Assembly: GCA_001643675.2 (NCBI GenBank)
Contig: LSRY02000006.1
Span: 1,552,501-1,616,500, forward strand
DNA: 64,000 nucleotides
Origin: Monocercomonoides exilis
Taxonomy: Eukaryota; Preaxostyla; Oxymonadida; Polymastigidae
Direction: 5' to 3'
Below the pieces are notes generated by a model. That model made no database searches, was not told the origin of the DNA, and worked only from the letters and a program-made list of their open reading frames with translations. Each line of letters begins with the position of its first letter. The first letter of the stretch is position 1. The translations under genes were made by a program, and so were the position numbers. This document shows, one piece after another, positions 46,601 through 61,100 of this stretch.

Positions 46601-49600
46601 GGAGTGTGGAGATCAGCAGCGGAGAGGAAGGAAACGACGAAGGCAGCGTCAAGACACAGACAGTCCGCCCAACAGCAAACACAACTGCAGGCGATGCACC
46701 GACTCTTTCGCTTTCGCATTCGGCAAGGAAAGACGGGCCAGATGGGTGGATGGTGTTTGAAAGAGGAGTCTGCAGGGCGTTGCTGTCTGAATTTGATGAG
46801 GTTGCCTTGCTGAGCGAGAAGAGATGGGGTGTGTGGCGCAGATGTTGGGCAGTCGAGATCTGAGGAGAAGAGGATGTCAGCATAAGCCCCCTGGGAATGT
46901 CGTTGAAGGCAGGAATAAGACACGTGAGGAACGGGAAGACAAAGTTTGTGGACGAGGCATTGGCAGATGGAGGTGGTGAGAAGATCCAATGGATGGTGAT
47001 TTGTGTGGGGTGAGCAAGAACAAGAAGAGATGTGAGGAAAGCTGAAGGAACACCGCCATTTGTCTGGAAATGAGGCATAGCAGCACCTTGTGACGAAATT
47101 GGAAGTGTCTCAACATCAAAATCGCATTCAGAAGAAGACGATGATGAAGAGGATTTCGAAGAAATTGAGCTTTGAATACTGGATGAAGCAGATAAATCAG
47201 TCTTAGCTGGTTTCGCCTTACATTTTGAGAGAGCTTGTGAAGCAGCCTCTGACGCTGACTCGAACTGCGAGAAGAGCGAAGGAGGGAGAGGAATCTGCTG
47301 CTCCAGCGGCGACACCCACAGCATCTGCACAACAGGTTCGTCTGTATAAACAGTGCCCAGATGCAAATAGCCATCTCCCAAGAGCGAGTCCCACACTTCC
47401 ACACGATGTCTGTTTTCTGCTAGTTGCGAAGGTGATGGTGATGGAGAGATGACTGGAGTGGCTGAACGAGGGGTGTCTGTCTGTTGTGGTGTGGATGTTG
47501 TTTGGTGCAGAGAAAGAGGCGTTGGTGAAACTGATTGAGGAGGAGATGGAGTGGTTGATGGAGACGAAGACGATTGCTGCACACCTGGAATGAACAGAGC
47601 CACTCTTGTGATTCCTTCGAGAGCTATGATGTGATTCGGCATCTCAACAAACGCCTCACCAGGAAGCGAGGAAGACGCTGATTGCGACTGTGACTGTGTC
47701 TGTAATTGTAATCCTGTTTCATTCGCGGCTGTTTTCGGCAGCTCTGCTGAATGCTTTCCAGATGAATGAGACGAAGGAGAAGCATTTTGGTGGAGCGCTT
47801 TTTCTTTGTGTGGAGGTTTTGGTAGAGTCAAGAAGAAAGACAGCGATGCCACGAAATACGGATGGAACACGTTTTCTTCTTTGTTTGCGAGCACATCCGA
47901 AGCAGCTCTCTGAGCATCCAGGGGGAGTGGAGAATTCCATGCCTGCAGCTTCTTTCCGAGTCTGATCAGCGCAGACGCCACAAACAGCGTCGCCGCCGAG
48001 GACGAGTTGGCTGCCACAACTGCTGAGTCTGCCTCGACACTCAGCTCAATCACATGCACATTCGACTCGCTGTCTGAAACATACAAAAACCCGCTCTTCA
48101 GAGTTGTCTTGAACAAGGAGTCGGGGGATAAGGAGGAACTGTCTTTTGACTTGCCATTGGAATCGCTTGTACCTTCTTTGGGTTTTGCTTCCTCTTCTTT
48201 CGGCTTGCTTTCTTCTTCAGCTTTTGTTTGCTTCACATTTTGTGACATCATAAAGCGACTGAAGATATCGTTGTTATCCAGAAGAGACGATGAAAAGCCA
48301 AAGTTGTCTTGTTGCTGTGCTTTTTTCGCTTTCTCTTCTTCTTCTCTCTTCTTCTCTTCTTCTCTTCTTTCTTTCTCCAGCCTCTTCTTCTGCTTCAGCT
48401 GCCGCATCACTCCAATCGGAATGAGACGCGAATGAACTGGAGGAACGGACACAGATGTCACAAACAGCGGACTTTGGCATTCATTCACTGACTTCGATTC
48501 AGAAGTGTCCTGTGATTCAATTGAAGATGAGGAAGAGGAAGAAGCTGATTCGGATGAAGAAAGCGGGCTTGGAACTAAAGCGTCGTTAAGTGGTTCTGGT
48601 TTCCGTTTATAGCCTTCAGAAGCAGCTGTCTTGCTCTTTCCATTGGGAATCATTCCGAGAATAACATCCAAAGAGCAGAAGAGGAGCAGCTTGACAGGAG
48701 TGGAGATGTCCCAAATGGCCCATGCGGCAATAATCTGCTTGGTGTAGTCGATGGCCACATACACATAGTCATGAGGAGTGGTGAATGTGGTCAGATGAGA
48801 AGAAATGCTGTCTTGGAAGGATACGTTCTGGAAGCTGCTCTTCTCAAGCTGAGAAAGCGGGAATATCTTTTGCTCTTCTTCGGCTGTCACATTTGGATTC
48901 AGCGGAAGGAAGAAGGATTCCACTTCACCATCATCCAGTGACAAAATGTCAGAGAACTGGAGGAAGCGGGGCATCTTGTTGTAATAAGCATCTTCAGTGC
49001 ACTGGGTGATGGAGATGGTTGACAGTGGCTTGCTGTTCTGGTCAGGATTGCTCATCTGACTCGGTGGGCGTGTTGATGCTTTTGAAGAAGAAGCAGAAGC
49101 AGAGAAACGAGGAGAAGGAGAGTACTGTGTCTGGATTGGGGTGTCTACAGTGGGGCTGTCAGCATGATGGGACGCGTTGTGTGATGAAGAGAGACGCGAG
49201 GTCAGTGACTGAGCATCAGCTGTCAGTGAGACAGGTCTTGCATGTGGTAGATGCACAACAAACAGCCCGCGCATTCTTCCTCCTTCTGTTGATAAGATCG
49301 AAGGGAGCACGAGACACGGCAAAGCTGGGTGGAACAGAGGAGACACGACACGGCGGTGCCTCAGCTGAGTGATTGGCCAAATGGGATGCAACGTTCTCTT
49401 CTTCAGAAGTGGCTCAGGATCCAACAGCGAAAGACTGGCAGTGTTCACAAGAGGCCTCAGAAGAGTCGTGGAGAGTGAGTGTGCTTTGGCCAAAGATGTG
49501 TGATTGGCATAAAAATTGCGGAAGGCAGTCAATCTTGCTTTTTGGCTTTGGAGGTGGTGAGTGATGTCTGCTGAGGAAGTGCTGCGCCGTGGGTGGTATC

Positions 49601-52600
49601 TGGACAGCGACACCAGATCCAGCACATGCAACTGGGTGAGCAACATGTTCGGCCCAGCGCTGTTCCACAGAATGCATCTTTCTCCTGTTTCGTCCAATGA
49701 AGCAATCAAGTCAGTCCTGATGCCTTTCACTGGATGCCCCGTTTTTTCAATCATCCGCTTCAGAATGTGGCTGTTTTCTTGGAAGAACAGCATCTCGTCC
49801 ACCTCAACCAGCGACAGATAGTCTGCTAGTGTGGCCACATCGGGGTCTGATAACAGAGCAGACAGTGATTTGACCAGTGCTGGCGATGCTGCTTTGCTTT
49901 TTGGAGGTGCATCAGGCACAGTGTGTGATGCAGAGATCGGCAGAAGAGAAGGTTGAGCAGTCAATCCATTCAGGTTGGATGAGGAGGCGTTAATGCGCAC
50001 GCCATCGATGTCATTGTCACTGTCTGAGTCAGTTGACGTTCTGGTTGACTGCAAGTCGCTCCGAGAGCCGTTGTAAAACAGATCTTCTTCACCATTGGAG
50101 TTGTGGTCAGAGGAACAAGAAGAGCAAGATGAAGAAGATGAGGAAGAAGACAAATCGTCGTCAAACGACGACGACGATGAATATGAAGCATTGTCGTTTG
50201 AAGACAACCCGTCTTCGTCGAGGTCTGCATCGAGGTCTGAGTCTGAGTCAGACTGTTCAGACGGATAGTTCGGGTGAAGTGAGAAGAACACTCCCTTTGA
50301 CTCGTCCTGCGGGAAGTCTGGAACATACGCCGAGGGCGTCTCACTGGGCGACGGGATGCTTTCGCAGTGCTCAGGAAAGATCAGCTCTGCATCAGACGCC
50401 AGACGCAGCAGACGAGCACGAAGTTTTGGGTCAAGTGAAGAACCTCCTTCGTGTTTCTTGATGTTCTCGAATTCTTCGCTCAGTGTTTTCGCTTTCAGTT
50501 CGGATTCTTTCTGTTCGGACTCTGCTTTCTTCACAATCTCAATCAGCTTCTCTTTGAACGCCAAGATGACTGCGTCGATCGAGTAGATGGATGCTTTGCA
50601 TCTGGATGAGCAAGCCATCGCTGTGATGGGCATTTCGTGGCCGATTGACACGATCTGCTGGCAGACGCCGCCTGTTTGGTGGTCAGAGGGAATGTGGACA
50701 GGCAGGCACGCCAGCGACGACGGTGAGAGAGACGATGAAATCTGGTTCTGGATCACAAGAGTAGTCGATTGCGAGACAGAAGACAAAGCAGAAGAGTCTG
50801 GTGCTGCCTGGAGCGAATGGTTGTGGAAAGGCGAGGGGTCGATCTGGAGTGTGCAAAGAGTGCCTCCAATCAGCTGCAAGATCAGGTTGATCGGCGAGCG
50901 CGTCCCGTTCAGCATCCACGACGATGTGAATGCCACAGAGCTCTGAATCATACGCCCAGTGGAAGCACATCCACGGGCTGGTGGATATGACTGAGGATAC
51001 TTCTCTAGAAATGGATTGGGTGGAGGTGAAGGAAGAGGAGAAGGTGGAGGATGAATGAGGGAGTCAACGGAATGTGGTGAAGTGGTGGGTGTGGGTGATT
51101 GAGACAATGGACGAGTAACAGAAGATGATTGCTTGGAAACAAATGACTCAACAGAAGAGCTGCGAGACGCAGACCAAAGAAAAGAGGAGGTATCAGAGGA
51201 AGATGACGACGAAGTGGAATAGAAAGATGAAAGTGAAGTGGAGGAAGAAGAAGAGGAAAAAGAAGAAGAGCTGGACTCTGAGCTTTCTGAATCAGAGCTT
51301 TCATCAAATGCATAATCACCTGAGTCGCTTTTGTTGCTTCTCCTCTTTCTCTGTCTATTGCTTGCCTGATTGACCTGTATTGCATATGAGCCTTCTTTCA
51401 ATGAAGCATTCGGTGTATTTGCTCCGTTCATCTGCTTCCCCCACTCCCAGCTCATGTGCGTTGTTCCTGGGCAAGGGAGCGGGACGAGGGAGGAGACGAC
51501 GATGCATCGGGGGATCCAGCGAAGCAGAGTGACAGACGGAGGCTTTGCGCCCTGTGCGCCCAATGTGATGTCCAAGATGCGCCAGATGAACACGTCGCCG
51601 CTGGTGTTGCAGATGCCGACGATGAAGTCTTCGACTTCGCTTTCAGAGGGAGGCAGGTGGAACAGTCGGTCGTTGCGTCCTTGCAGAGTGGAGGGGCTGC
51701 CGAGATAGTCCAGAGACAAGCACAGTGCAGACTGCTGTGGAAGAATTGGGAGATCTGTTGAATCGCCTGAACGAGGTGGAAGTGATGAAAGAAATAAAAA
51801 AAGAGTCAAAAAGAAAATGAAAATTTAAAATAACGATTCAACTTAGAAGTATTCAAGTTTTAAAGAACAATGCAAACTTAATGATTCTTTGTAAGGATCG
51901 AAGGTGATGTCATCTGAAGTTCTTTCATTTGCCTTGTCATCATTCGCCTTCACAACTGGAATCTTCTCCTTTTCGTTTCCGTAGATAGTGCCACTGGAGA
52001 TATCGAAGATGAGCCACTGTTTGCTGGCAACAGTTGGGGAAGAGAGGTTGTAAGGCGACGGAATGGAAGATCTAAGCCATGTGAGTGTGATGAATGGAAA
52101 GGAATACGGCGAAGGAAGCGGATGGCAAAGTGGCGGTGGCTCGATGGAGACGCGCGTAGGCAGCGCAGACGGGTCGTTCTGGCTGATTGGCATGAAAAGC
52201 CCCGCTGTGTCGACAGAAAGTGTGTCTGCCTCGTCGATTTCTGCTGCTGCCACCATCGACGCAGCGCGTACAACGTCTTCGGCAGACTGCGGGCAGACTG
52301 ACAGGACAGAGCCATCGGCGCTCGACAGCAGCGCATTGGAGCTGACCTCGCTGGAGACGGGTGAGTTGGCTGTCGGACGAGGGCTGTCGTTGAAGGAAGC
52401 GTCGTGGAACTGAGCCTCAAACAGAGGATGGTGTTTTGGATCGACGATGAGAAGGGTGGCGCTCAGCTGTATTTTGGTGCGGATGTTCAGAGCAACATAG
52501 TCCAGCGGGACAGACGAGTGAAAGCGGGAAGAGGAAGACAGAGTGACCGAGTAGAGAATATCGTCCTTCAAAAGCGAAGGTGCGAAATAAGGCGATGAGT

Positions 52601-54459
52601 GTGACAGACTGGCAGGGAGCGACGGGTCCTGTGACTGCCACGAGTGTGTGAGAAGAGCCAGATGCGGATGGACTGTGGAGAAGCACTCGCGAATGTAAGG
52701 AGCAGCAGCAGACGTCTTCATTCTGACTGACAGCTCTGTGTGTGTGTAGATGGATCTGATGGGAAGAGAGCAAGTGGAGTCTGGTGTTGCTTGCTGTGAC
52801 TGGGTGGGCGAAGAAGTTTTTGAGGGAGAAGCCGAAGGAAGATTACCGCGTTCGGTGAATGCTACCGGAAAAAACATCTCGTTTGGATCGTGAAATGACT
52901 GCGCAACACTTTTAGGCTTTCTGCTTCTACTTCTGCTGCTGCTTCTCTCGCCGTTTCTTTTCCCATTTGCCTCGTCTCCTTCTTCTTCTGTGTCTTCGTT
53001 CTCGTCTGAATGGAAATCTTCATCTGAGTCTGAATACCCGTTTTGCACAAAATATCGCTGAGGCAGCCCTTCAAAATCGTTCTTCTTCCAGTTAAACAGC
53101 ATCATTGTGGCTCTGTCAAATTCGTCTTCTTCTCCCTCCAAATACATCTCGTCCAAAAAGTTCTCGCTCTCGCTGCTGTCTTCGTTGCTGTCCAAGTCAA
53201 AATCGTCTTCGCCGTTTTTCTGTCCATTCATTCCATCTTTGATCTTGCTGCTTCGCCCAGCAACTGCGTCCAGCACTGCCTTTTGATGCGCTTTCTGGGC
53301 TTCACGCAATTTTGTCTCTTTGCGGAAGGCTTTTTCCATCTCTTTTCTCTTCCGCGCAATCATCCCGCGCACTGCAGCCACAGAATCGCGAGGATGAAGC
53401 CGGCAAAGCTGCATGTCTTCTTCAAACGCAGCTGACGATGGAGATATCATCTTTAAAGTCCATACCCTTCCAATATCTTCTCCATTTGTCTCTGTTAACA
53501 ACGCAATTGAAGAAGTGGATGTCAGAGAATGTGAGTACGTTGCTGCAGATGTGACTTGTGCCAGAGAAGCCTTATTTCCTTCGGCAGGCTTGTCTTGCTG
53601 TACTGAATGGTGCTTGGCTGTAACTCCACTGTTCGGCCTCCAATCGCATTTTGTTACAATTGAAGGATGCAGGCAAGTACCACAAAAATGTGGAGAAGAA
53701 GAGTCCGGACCCGGAATGTGCCGAGGAAGAGCCCACCAAATTTCTGTCAAGCGTGAATTCTCGCACACTGTTGCAATAAATGTATCAGATGCATCCCAAC
53801 TTATGCATTTTATATTTGTTGGAATGCCACTTGCTAAAATGCGAGATCTTATTTCATAATAATTTTCATATCTCTTTTTATGAGTTTCATTAAAATATTT
53901 AGAAGACTTTGACAGATGTGGTATTTCCTTTCTGTAAACTGAAATCATCCAAATTGCAAGTGTTCCACCTGATCCGGTGCAAAATTTTGTTCCTGTATGA
54001 TTTAATGAAACACAAGAAATAGGTGGGTCGTGAGGTGAAAGTGGCAATGAAAAGCAAATTCTCCAAGAGAGTTCCTTTTCAAAAAGAAATAAAATAAATA
54101 GCAATTTTTGAAAATATATTTTAAATCAACATAAGGTTAACAAGCATACGTTCGTATCCTCCTTTTTGGTTGGCTCATGAATTACAAGAAATTCCCGAGA
54201 AGCTGAAACAATCTGCGAACAAAAATCAGTGAATAATTGCAAACAAATCTGTTTCACATACTTTTCCAGAAGCACTGCACCAATCAAAGGCAATAATATC
54301 GCTTTTATGCCCAGAAAGCATAACAGAAGGCCAAAGCGAGTCAAATTCTATGATGATGTGAGATCCAACAGCAACTGCAATCATTCGCTCTCCACCAACA
54401 TGTGCAACGCAAAATTGAGTTCCTTTGTTAAATGCGCCAGCATTTCCGATATGCAGCAT
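34695..54459 (-). CDS. Giant DMX/rabconnectin-3 (Rav1-like) WD40 protein
   Basis: Exons 54459-54262, 54212-54150, 54074-51878 and 51766-34695 sum to 19,530 bases, 6,509 residues, in phase. The N-terminus has WD40 blades (SGHKSDIIAFDW; HTGTKFCTGSGGTLAIW). Near residues 2,860-3,170 (about 45,600-44,760) lies the Rav1p_C core: LSRYPMQRLGDVEKRQLI, LPALRYMLAIKFACPPLL, WAFYSLTQDALCDMIL, WEKARFYGIGYWL, NPKSVALWYFALGKKAVL, AAAFYILGDEPSDAI. The last 400 or so residues form C-terminal WD40 blades ending in SASADGYIKLWDIATRSLL and FSAGSSGKLTMRQLFF. This order is that of DMXL/rabconnectin-3 and yeast Rav1, which drive assembly of the V-ATPase on endomembranes. It is about twice human DMXL2 and nearly five times Rav1. 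The excess is Ser-, Gln- and Pro-rich inserts plus acidic runs. The final exon is 17,072 bases. A CPRC...CDNPNC pair near 40,060-39,830 may bind zinc. Confidence 0.88.
39826..40070 (-). other. Possible zinc-binding insert in the DMX-like protein
   Basis: Within the 17-kb exon, about residue 4,715, the frame reads THCPRCSWPLSP and, about 65 residues later, KKCDNPNCTAYY. Two Cys pairs (CX2C and CX4C) could hold one Zn ion, with the intervening Ser/Pro-rich linker looped out. Human DMXL proteins are not known to me to have this element. Structure is inference only. Confidence 0.35.
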
Positions 54460-55115
54460 CGGAAATGAATAGCAAAATAAAAATTTATTATGATCTTGTC
54501 CATAATCATATTAATTTTGATGAGAAACAAACGAAATTCGAACATTCAAGAATTAAAACAACTATTTCATCCAAACTTATTTTGCGGTTAATCATAAAAA
54601 GTTTAGCATTCACATGTTAAAAAGATTGAAAAAAAAGAAAATAGAAAAATAGAGAAAAAATTGTTTAAAAAAAAATCAACAGTTGAAATTTTAATCTCAA
54701 ATATCTTTTTGGACAAATATAAAAAGATCTTATATGATATGATGTGAAATAAAATACATTGTTAACCAAATTTTATTTTGTTTTAGTTTTGTCAAACAAA
54801 AAAATTATATAAAATAAAATGAATTAAAATAAAATAAAATAAAATAAAATAAAATATTTGAAGAATGTTCTTGAAAATTAGAATTAGGGCTTCTTTTTTA
54901 AATTTTTGAAAAAAACAGCAAATATTTCCAGTTTTTTCTGTTTTATGAAATCAGTTGCTTAATATTATAATCTGATATTTCTTATTAATCATTGAAAAAC
55001 GAAACGAGCTCAAAAAATCATTAAAAAAACAAAGCAAATAAAACATAAAATATCATCCCAATAAAATATTTTGGATTATGAAAGGATGAGGTTTGATCAA
55101 TAAATATTTTTCTTG
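54460..55115. promoter_or_regulatory. Divergent intergenic region, DMX-like gene / surface gene
   Basis: 656 very AT-rich bases between two divergent start codons, so both promoters are expected here. A tandem AAAAT pentamer array lies at about 54,822-54,856. No open frame with coding character was seen (a frame at 54432-54620 is compositional). Confidence 0.5.
54822..54856 (+). repeat. AAAAT pentanucleotide tandem array
   Basis: About seven AAAAT/TAAAA units, the first of them interrupted (GAATT), inside the divergent intergenic region. It is a simple-sequence repeat, likely length-variable. Confidence 0.7.
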
Positions 55116-58100
55116 ATGAATGACTTATTATTTTCTTTGTGTGTATTATTGTTTATTCAAGCACCTTCGCAATTGATCGGTAACTGTGCGGAAGAATTTC
55201 AGTCAACAGCATTTCACTTTGGAAATAAATCCACAAACCGAACATATCAAATCGAAAAGAATGGTCGTTTGGAAGCGAAAGCATGTCATGCACATTACAG
55301 TGAAACAAGACATTTTTCCGGTCTGGTGAGCTGCAACTTGGCCTCATTTCATTTACTGAATTCTTCTTTTGAATCCTGCAACATTCTCTTTCAGCAGATC
55401 CAAAAATGCAACGTGTTATCAAGTGACGAGAATTCACTGATATCACTGCACGCTTGCACGATTGCTCCATGTGAATGTTCTTCAAAAAACTTTATGCAAA
55501 CGAAAGGAGGAGTTGTTAAGCTTGAGAATTTGTCGCTTGCAACAGCCAGCTTGCTGAGTCATTCCTTTGCCATTTTTGAGCCACTGACAAGCTGCGCACC
55601 ATTAACCAAAGGAATTTTGGACATTTCAGTGTCTTCATTCGATTCTTTGATTACTACATCTTTCGAACCTCTTCTGTCGCCAATTTCATTTGTTGAAGTG
55701 AACATTGTGGACTGTCATTTTTCAAACATATCCTGCTCAATAAAGCATGCGGATGATCTCAAAAACTCTTATCGAAAATGTGACACAAGCATCAGAAGCT
55801 CCACATTTGTATCGACAGACGAACCATTTTATGGGTCACTCTTCACTGATATAAACTCTGTGCAGTCATTGTGCTTCTTTTGCTCAAACTGCTCTTTTTT
55901 GTCATCAACACCAAAAAACATCACAAACATCCGCCAGATAGTCACCGGAAGTGGGGATTCCAATTTCATTGACACTATTTTCCGTGACATTTCATACGAT
56001 TTAGATTATGGTGGTGCATTGAGATTTGCTTCGAGTGGTGAATTGACGGTGACAAACTGTGAATTCGAACGATGCTCAATAACAAATAGTTATGGACACT
56101 CAGCAATTTCTCTTTTTCCTTCCGGAAGTGGAATAATCCGTTCTTCAACGTTCACTAATTGTTCATCAAGTGCACACGGAACTGTTGGGATAGTTACAAT
56201 GAAATACGCAGAAAAAAGTGTTATTGGTTGCAGTTTTAGAGGAAATATTGCGCAAGATGCAGGTGGATGTTTCTATTCACGTGACTCAAATTACGTAATT
56301 GTGCAACAATGTTATTTTTTCAATGGAACTTCTTTGAGAAATGAAACTTCATTCCTTTATTCTGGAGGAGGAATCGGGTTTCGAACTTCTGTCGAAGCTT
56401 ATATATCTGACTGTATTTTTTTTTTAAACAATGCACAAAGCATTGGAGGAGGAATATGCATTGGACCAAAAGAAAATATTTATGCAAACAATTTAAAAAA
56501 GATTTTTCGATTTTTATATTTTGAATCGAACACAGCAGCATTCAATAAAGGGCATGATGTTTTTGTGTCTAGTGATTGGGCTTCCATCATCACACAGAAG
56601 GATTTTGTGTGCTGCCTGACACACACAACATTGAGGCCTCAGTTGACATGGAATGATGAAGACAAAAGTGAGTGGCTCAGTTCAGCATTCAATCCAGTGC
56701 ATGTGTCTGCAGATGCCGGAAATGATACTGTAATGTGTGGCCCCGCAGAACGAAAATGCCGTTCGCTGAAGCAGAGCATTATTGTGGCAAGTGATTTGGC
56801 TGGTGCAGAAACACAAGTGACAGTGGATGCAGGCATCTACAATGAGACTGCCATTTCTGTTGAGAAGATGATAGAAATTGAAGGAGCATCGAAGGACAAC
56901 ACGACTGTGACAGTGTCAGCATCTCCAGATTTTGGATCTGCAATAACAGTGGAGAACGACGGAGCATTGACCATCAGAAAGTTCAAGTTGATTCACAATT
57001 CCTCATTATCAGACGCTTCCTCTTCACTTATTCTTGTTGCATCAGGATCGGTGTTGGTGTGTGATTGCAGCATTTCGGCTGAAGAGAATCAACTGAACAC
57101 ATTTACGGAATCGGTTATCAATGTTGCTGGAGGCGAAGCAGTTATCAGAGATGTGATGTTTTTCTCTTTTCGAATAGCAGCTGCAGTTTTTTCGTTTGGA
57201 AATCCAGATAGTTTAACGCTTGCCAATGTTATGTTTAACAATATCATTCGCGTTGAAGGGAATGGATGCATATTTGAGGTGTCTCTCAAGAATGAAGAGA
57301 AGCTGCATTTGGGGAATATGAGCGTTGATGAGTGTTCGTGCAGGGGTGGAAATGGCGGAGGGTTAAGTGTTGTGATGGAAGACAATTCTGAATTCAGTGC
57401 TGGAAATGGGACAGGAGACAAAGACACAGTTGGAATGGATTCATGTGAGGCTATGAGCGACGATGAAGGGGAAAACGGTCTTGGGGGAGGTATTTTTCTT
57501 TATTTGAGCAACGATTTTCAGAACTTTTGCCTGAAAGATGTATTCTTTAGAGGATGCAAAGCCAAAGCTGGAGACTGTGTTTTTGTGAATGGGAATGATT
57601 TGTCAGTTGTGATAACCACAGCATCATTTGGATTTGAATATGACTTGAACAGCCTGGTTGAGCTTCGTGGTTATGAAAGATCAACATTCAACGGAAGCTT
57701 GGCAATCCCTCTTGTGTTGTATTTGCGGGATCCGCCGTCTGTTGTGTATATAGGCGGAGCGAGCCATCATGATCATGCAAAATGTGGATATGAAGACTTC
57801 CCCTGCAAAACAATTGATGGAGGTGTTCAGAGAAATATTGATAATCCGGAGCAGACATTGAGGTTTATGAGCACATTTGAGTTTGAACACGAAATGGAGT
57901 TCAAAGAACACATTTTCAACATTGATGTGAATGGAAGCGGAGAAGACATTGCAGTTGGATGCCGAGATGAGAAAGTTCATGATTGGCTGGCAAGGAGTAA
58001 CACAACAGTCAGCATGACAAAGATGACATTTGCATTGAACGCGTCTCTAAGCGGAAGAACCACATTCTTTGAATGTGACGGAAGCGCTCTAACTCTTGTT

Positions 58101-61100
58101 GGGTGCTCAATGAAAATGAATGAACTCACAACTTTTGTTGAGTACTCGCTTCTTCGAATATGCGGAGGAACTTTGAACATCACGAATTTTGAGGTGGAGA
58201 ATTCTCAATCAGTAATGTTCAAGGGGGCGGGAATGATTGAATTTGAGGGAGATGGAGCAATGACTGTTGATGGGTTGAAAATTGCCGGAGGAGGGACAAG
58301 CAGCGCAAATGGGATGATATCTATGGGGGCTAGTGGAACAGGATTGATAAACAACAGCATGTTTTGCAACATGAACTTTGATTGTTGCGGCGTGATTCAT
58401 TTGGAATCGAAATTAACATTGTTGAACAGCTCGTTTAAGAATTTGAAGAGGATGGAAGGAGGTGGAGGAGCAGTGCAGGCAACAATTGGAGCTGGAAAGT
58501 TTATCAATGCAGAGAGATGTTTTTTTGAGCAGACAAGCTGTGCTGAGGAAGAAAGCAAAGGCGGAAGCTGTGCCATAACGATTGGCGAAAGGAGTTCATT
58601 CTTCTTTTCAAGTTGCATGTTTAATGAATCCAGCGTGAATGAAGAAAGCGGGAAAGGAGGAGGCCTTTATGCTTGCTTCGAAGAACCAACAACAACATAC
58701 TCTTTTAGTTCTGTAGTATTTACAAAAAACAAAGCTGGCCATGGAAAGAATATGTATATTTATTCGAGCGATCTTAACCACACAATTTCGACTGTTTCTT
58801 TTGCATTTGAATATGAATCGGGAAAAAATAACAGTGACCTCTTCGATGGTGCAGATCCAAAACTGGGAGAAATCAATCTTCTGAGATTTTTAATAAACTT
58901 TTCATCTGATATTGTGTGTGTCTCTGGCAATGGAATCGATATTGTATCGTGCGGAAGCAAAGAATATCCATGCCAGTCTCTGTGGATGGCAACAAAACAT
59001 ATTAATCATTCGATGACACAATGTGGAATCTTAATAAATGATGAATGTGTGCTTGAAGATATGTTTGATCTTTCCTGGTGTAGCATAAATTCATCGGCAT
59101 GGGAGGCAGACGAAAAGGTAAAAGCGACAATCCGAATTGAAGGCAAAGAGGGAGGAGAGGCAACTCCCCATATAAAGAATTATGGGGAGATGTTTTTTGG
59201 CCTTGTTGTTTTGTCATTGAGAAAAATAAATGGAGGAGGTTCGAGTGCAATAGTTGTTAATGAAGCTGGAATACTGATGCTTTCAGATTGCTTGTTTGAA
59301 GCAGATGTGCAAGAGCATGAGGAATGTGATTGTTGCTTTGTGCTGTTGGTGAAAGGGAAGCTTGATGTGAACATAGTGAATGTGGGGCACATGACACTTG
59401 GCCGAGAAGTGTTTCGCTTGAGGAGCGGAAGTACTTGCACCATGAAAGGGCTCACTGCCACCGAAGTGCAAATGAGAAACGGATGCTTGATAACAATAGA
59501 AAGCACCGAAGGTAGAGGAGCAAATAATGCAACAGTCGTAAACGTCGAGGATGGATCGTTTTTGCGCGTGTCTGGTGATGGAAACAGATGCAGTGTTGTT
59601 GAAAGTGCACATGGAGACAATGTGCAACTGACAATAAATGGAACAGTTTTTGAGCAGTGCAACACAACGTTGTCAGAGAAAGGAGGAGGGATGCTGTTTG
59701 TGCTTGATGAAGAGGGATCGTTTGCACTTCATGATTCAAAGGTCATTCAAACAAGCTGTTCTGTTGCGAATGGAAGAGGTGGTGGCGCATATATAAAGAG
59801 TACACTGAGTGGAGAACTGAACTTCTTTTTTGATAATGTGCTGTTTAAACGCAACGTGGCACAGGTGGGGAATGATGTGTTTGTTGAGTGCATAAACATT
59901 GAAAATCAGATCAATGAGACACAATTCAGGCTTGTCCTATCGCAGAAGGGATATGTCAAGGAAAATGCAATATATGGCATTGATAGTGGCGAGCATTCTG
60001 AGACACTATTTGATTTGATCAATCTGATAACTGTGTATATGGCAGACATGATTGTTGTTTCCTCATTACCATCGAACGGAGGGAAGAATGACAGGCAGTG
60101 TGGGCCGCCATCATATCCATGCAAGTCAATTGACTATGCAATAAGCCATTTGTCCCACGAATTTGTGAGTATGATGTATGTTGACAATTGTTCGCTGGTG
60201 CAGGGAGAGACCGAGCTGAGTGATATGACGCTCTTGTCGAAAGGTTCACTTCCGTCCAAAGTGAATGTTTTTTCTGAGATTCCAGCAACACGAAATGAGC
60301 TCGTGGTCACATCAGAATGTGTAACAATATCTCTCCTCAAATTCTCGTTTCCGTCACCATTTTCCTCAAAACACTCTTCGTTCATTCTCATTAAAAGCGG
60401 ATCGCTTTCAATTCAGTCTTGCTCATTTTGTGCATCAGACTTGCCCTCCGTCTCCACTACGCCTGAGCTGTCGATGACGCTTATTGTTCAAAATGGAAAG
60501 CATCTTGCAATCTCCCGCACCAACGTTTCCGGTCTCTCATTTGCTTCTGGAAAAGCAATCATAGGTGCTTTTTCGCGAACTGCAAATATCTCGTTCGAGC
60601 AATTATCAATTGAGAATGTGGCTCTTCAGGATGGAAGCTGCATCAGCATCGTTGATCCACATGAGAATTCGATAAATTCTCAGGATGTATGCATTGTCGA
60701 TATATCTCAGTGTTTATTTTCAAATGTTTCGAGATATGGCTCAAACGTTTGTGCGATCTCCGCTTCCTCAAAAGAACTGATCAATTTATCGAACTGCTCA
60801 TTCAAAGCTCGCTCATTGTCTTCGACTCTTGGAAGTGCTGTTTTGTTTGCTTTTTGTTTGAATGTGGAAATAAAAACGTGCTCGTTTGTTGGAGAATATA
60901 GTGACCCAGATAGCCTGGAGGTATTGAACCAACAAAACGAAAAGAATGAAGGACTATGTTTGTGGAACGGATCTTTGGTCTGGACGAGAAATAGTTTTGT
61001 TGCAATGAAAGACACTGTGATTTCAAATTCATGTGAAGGAGGGCTGTCTGTATCTGGGGGACGTATGACGGTTGAGATGGGAATGTTCAAAGATAACAAC

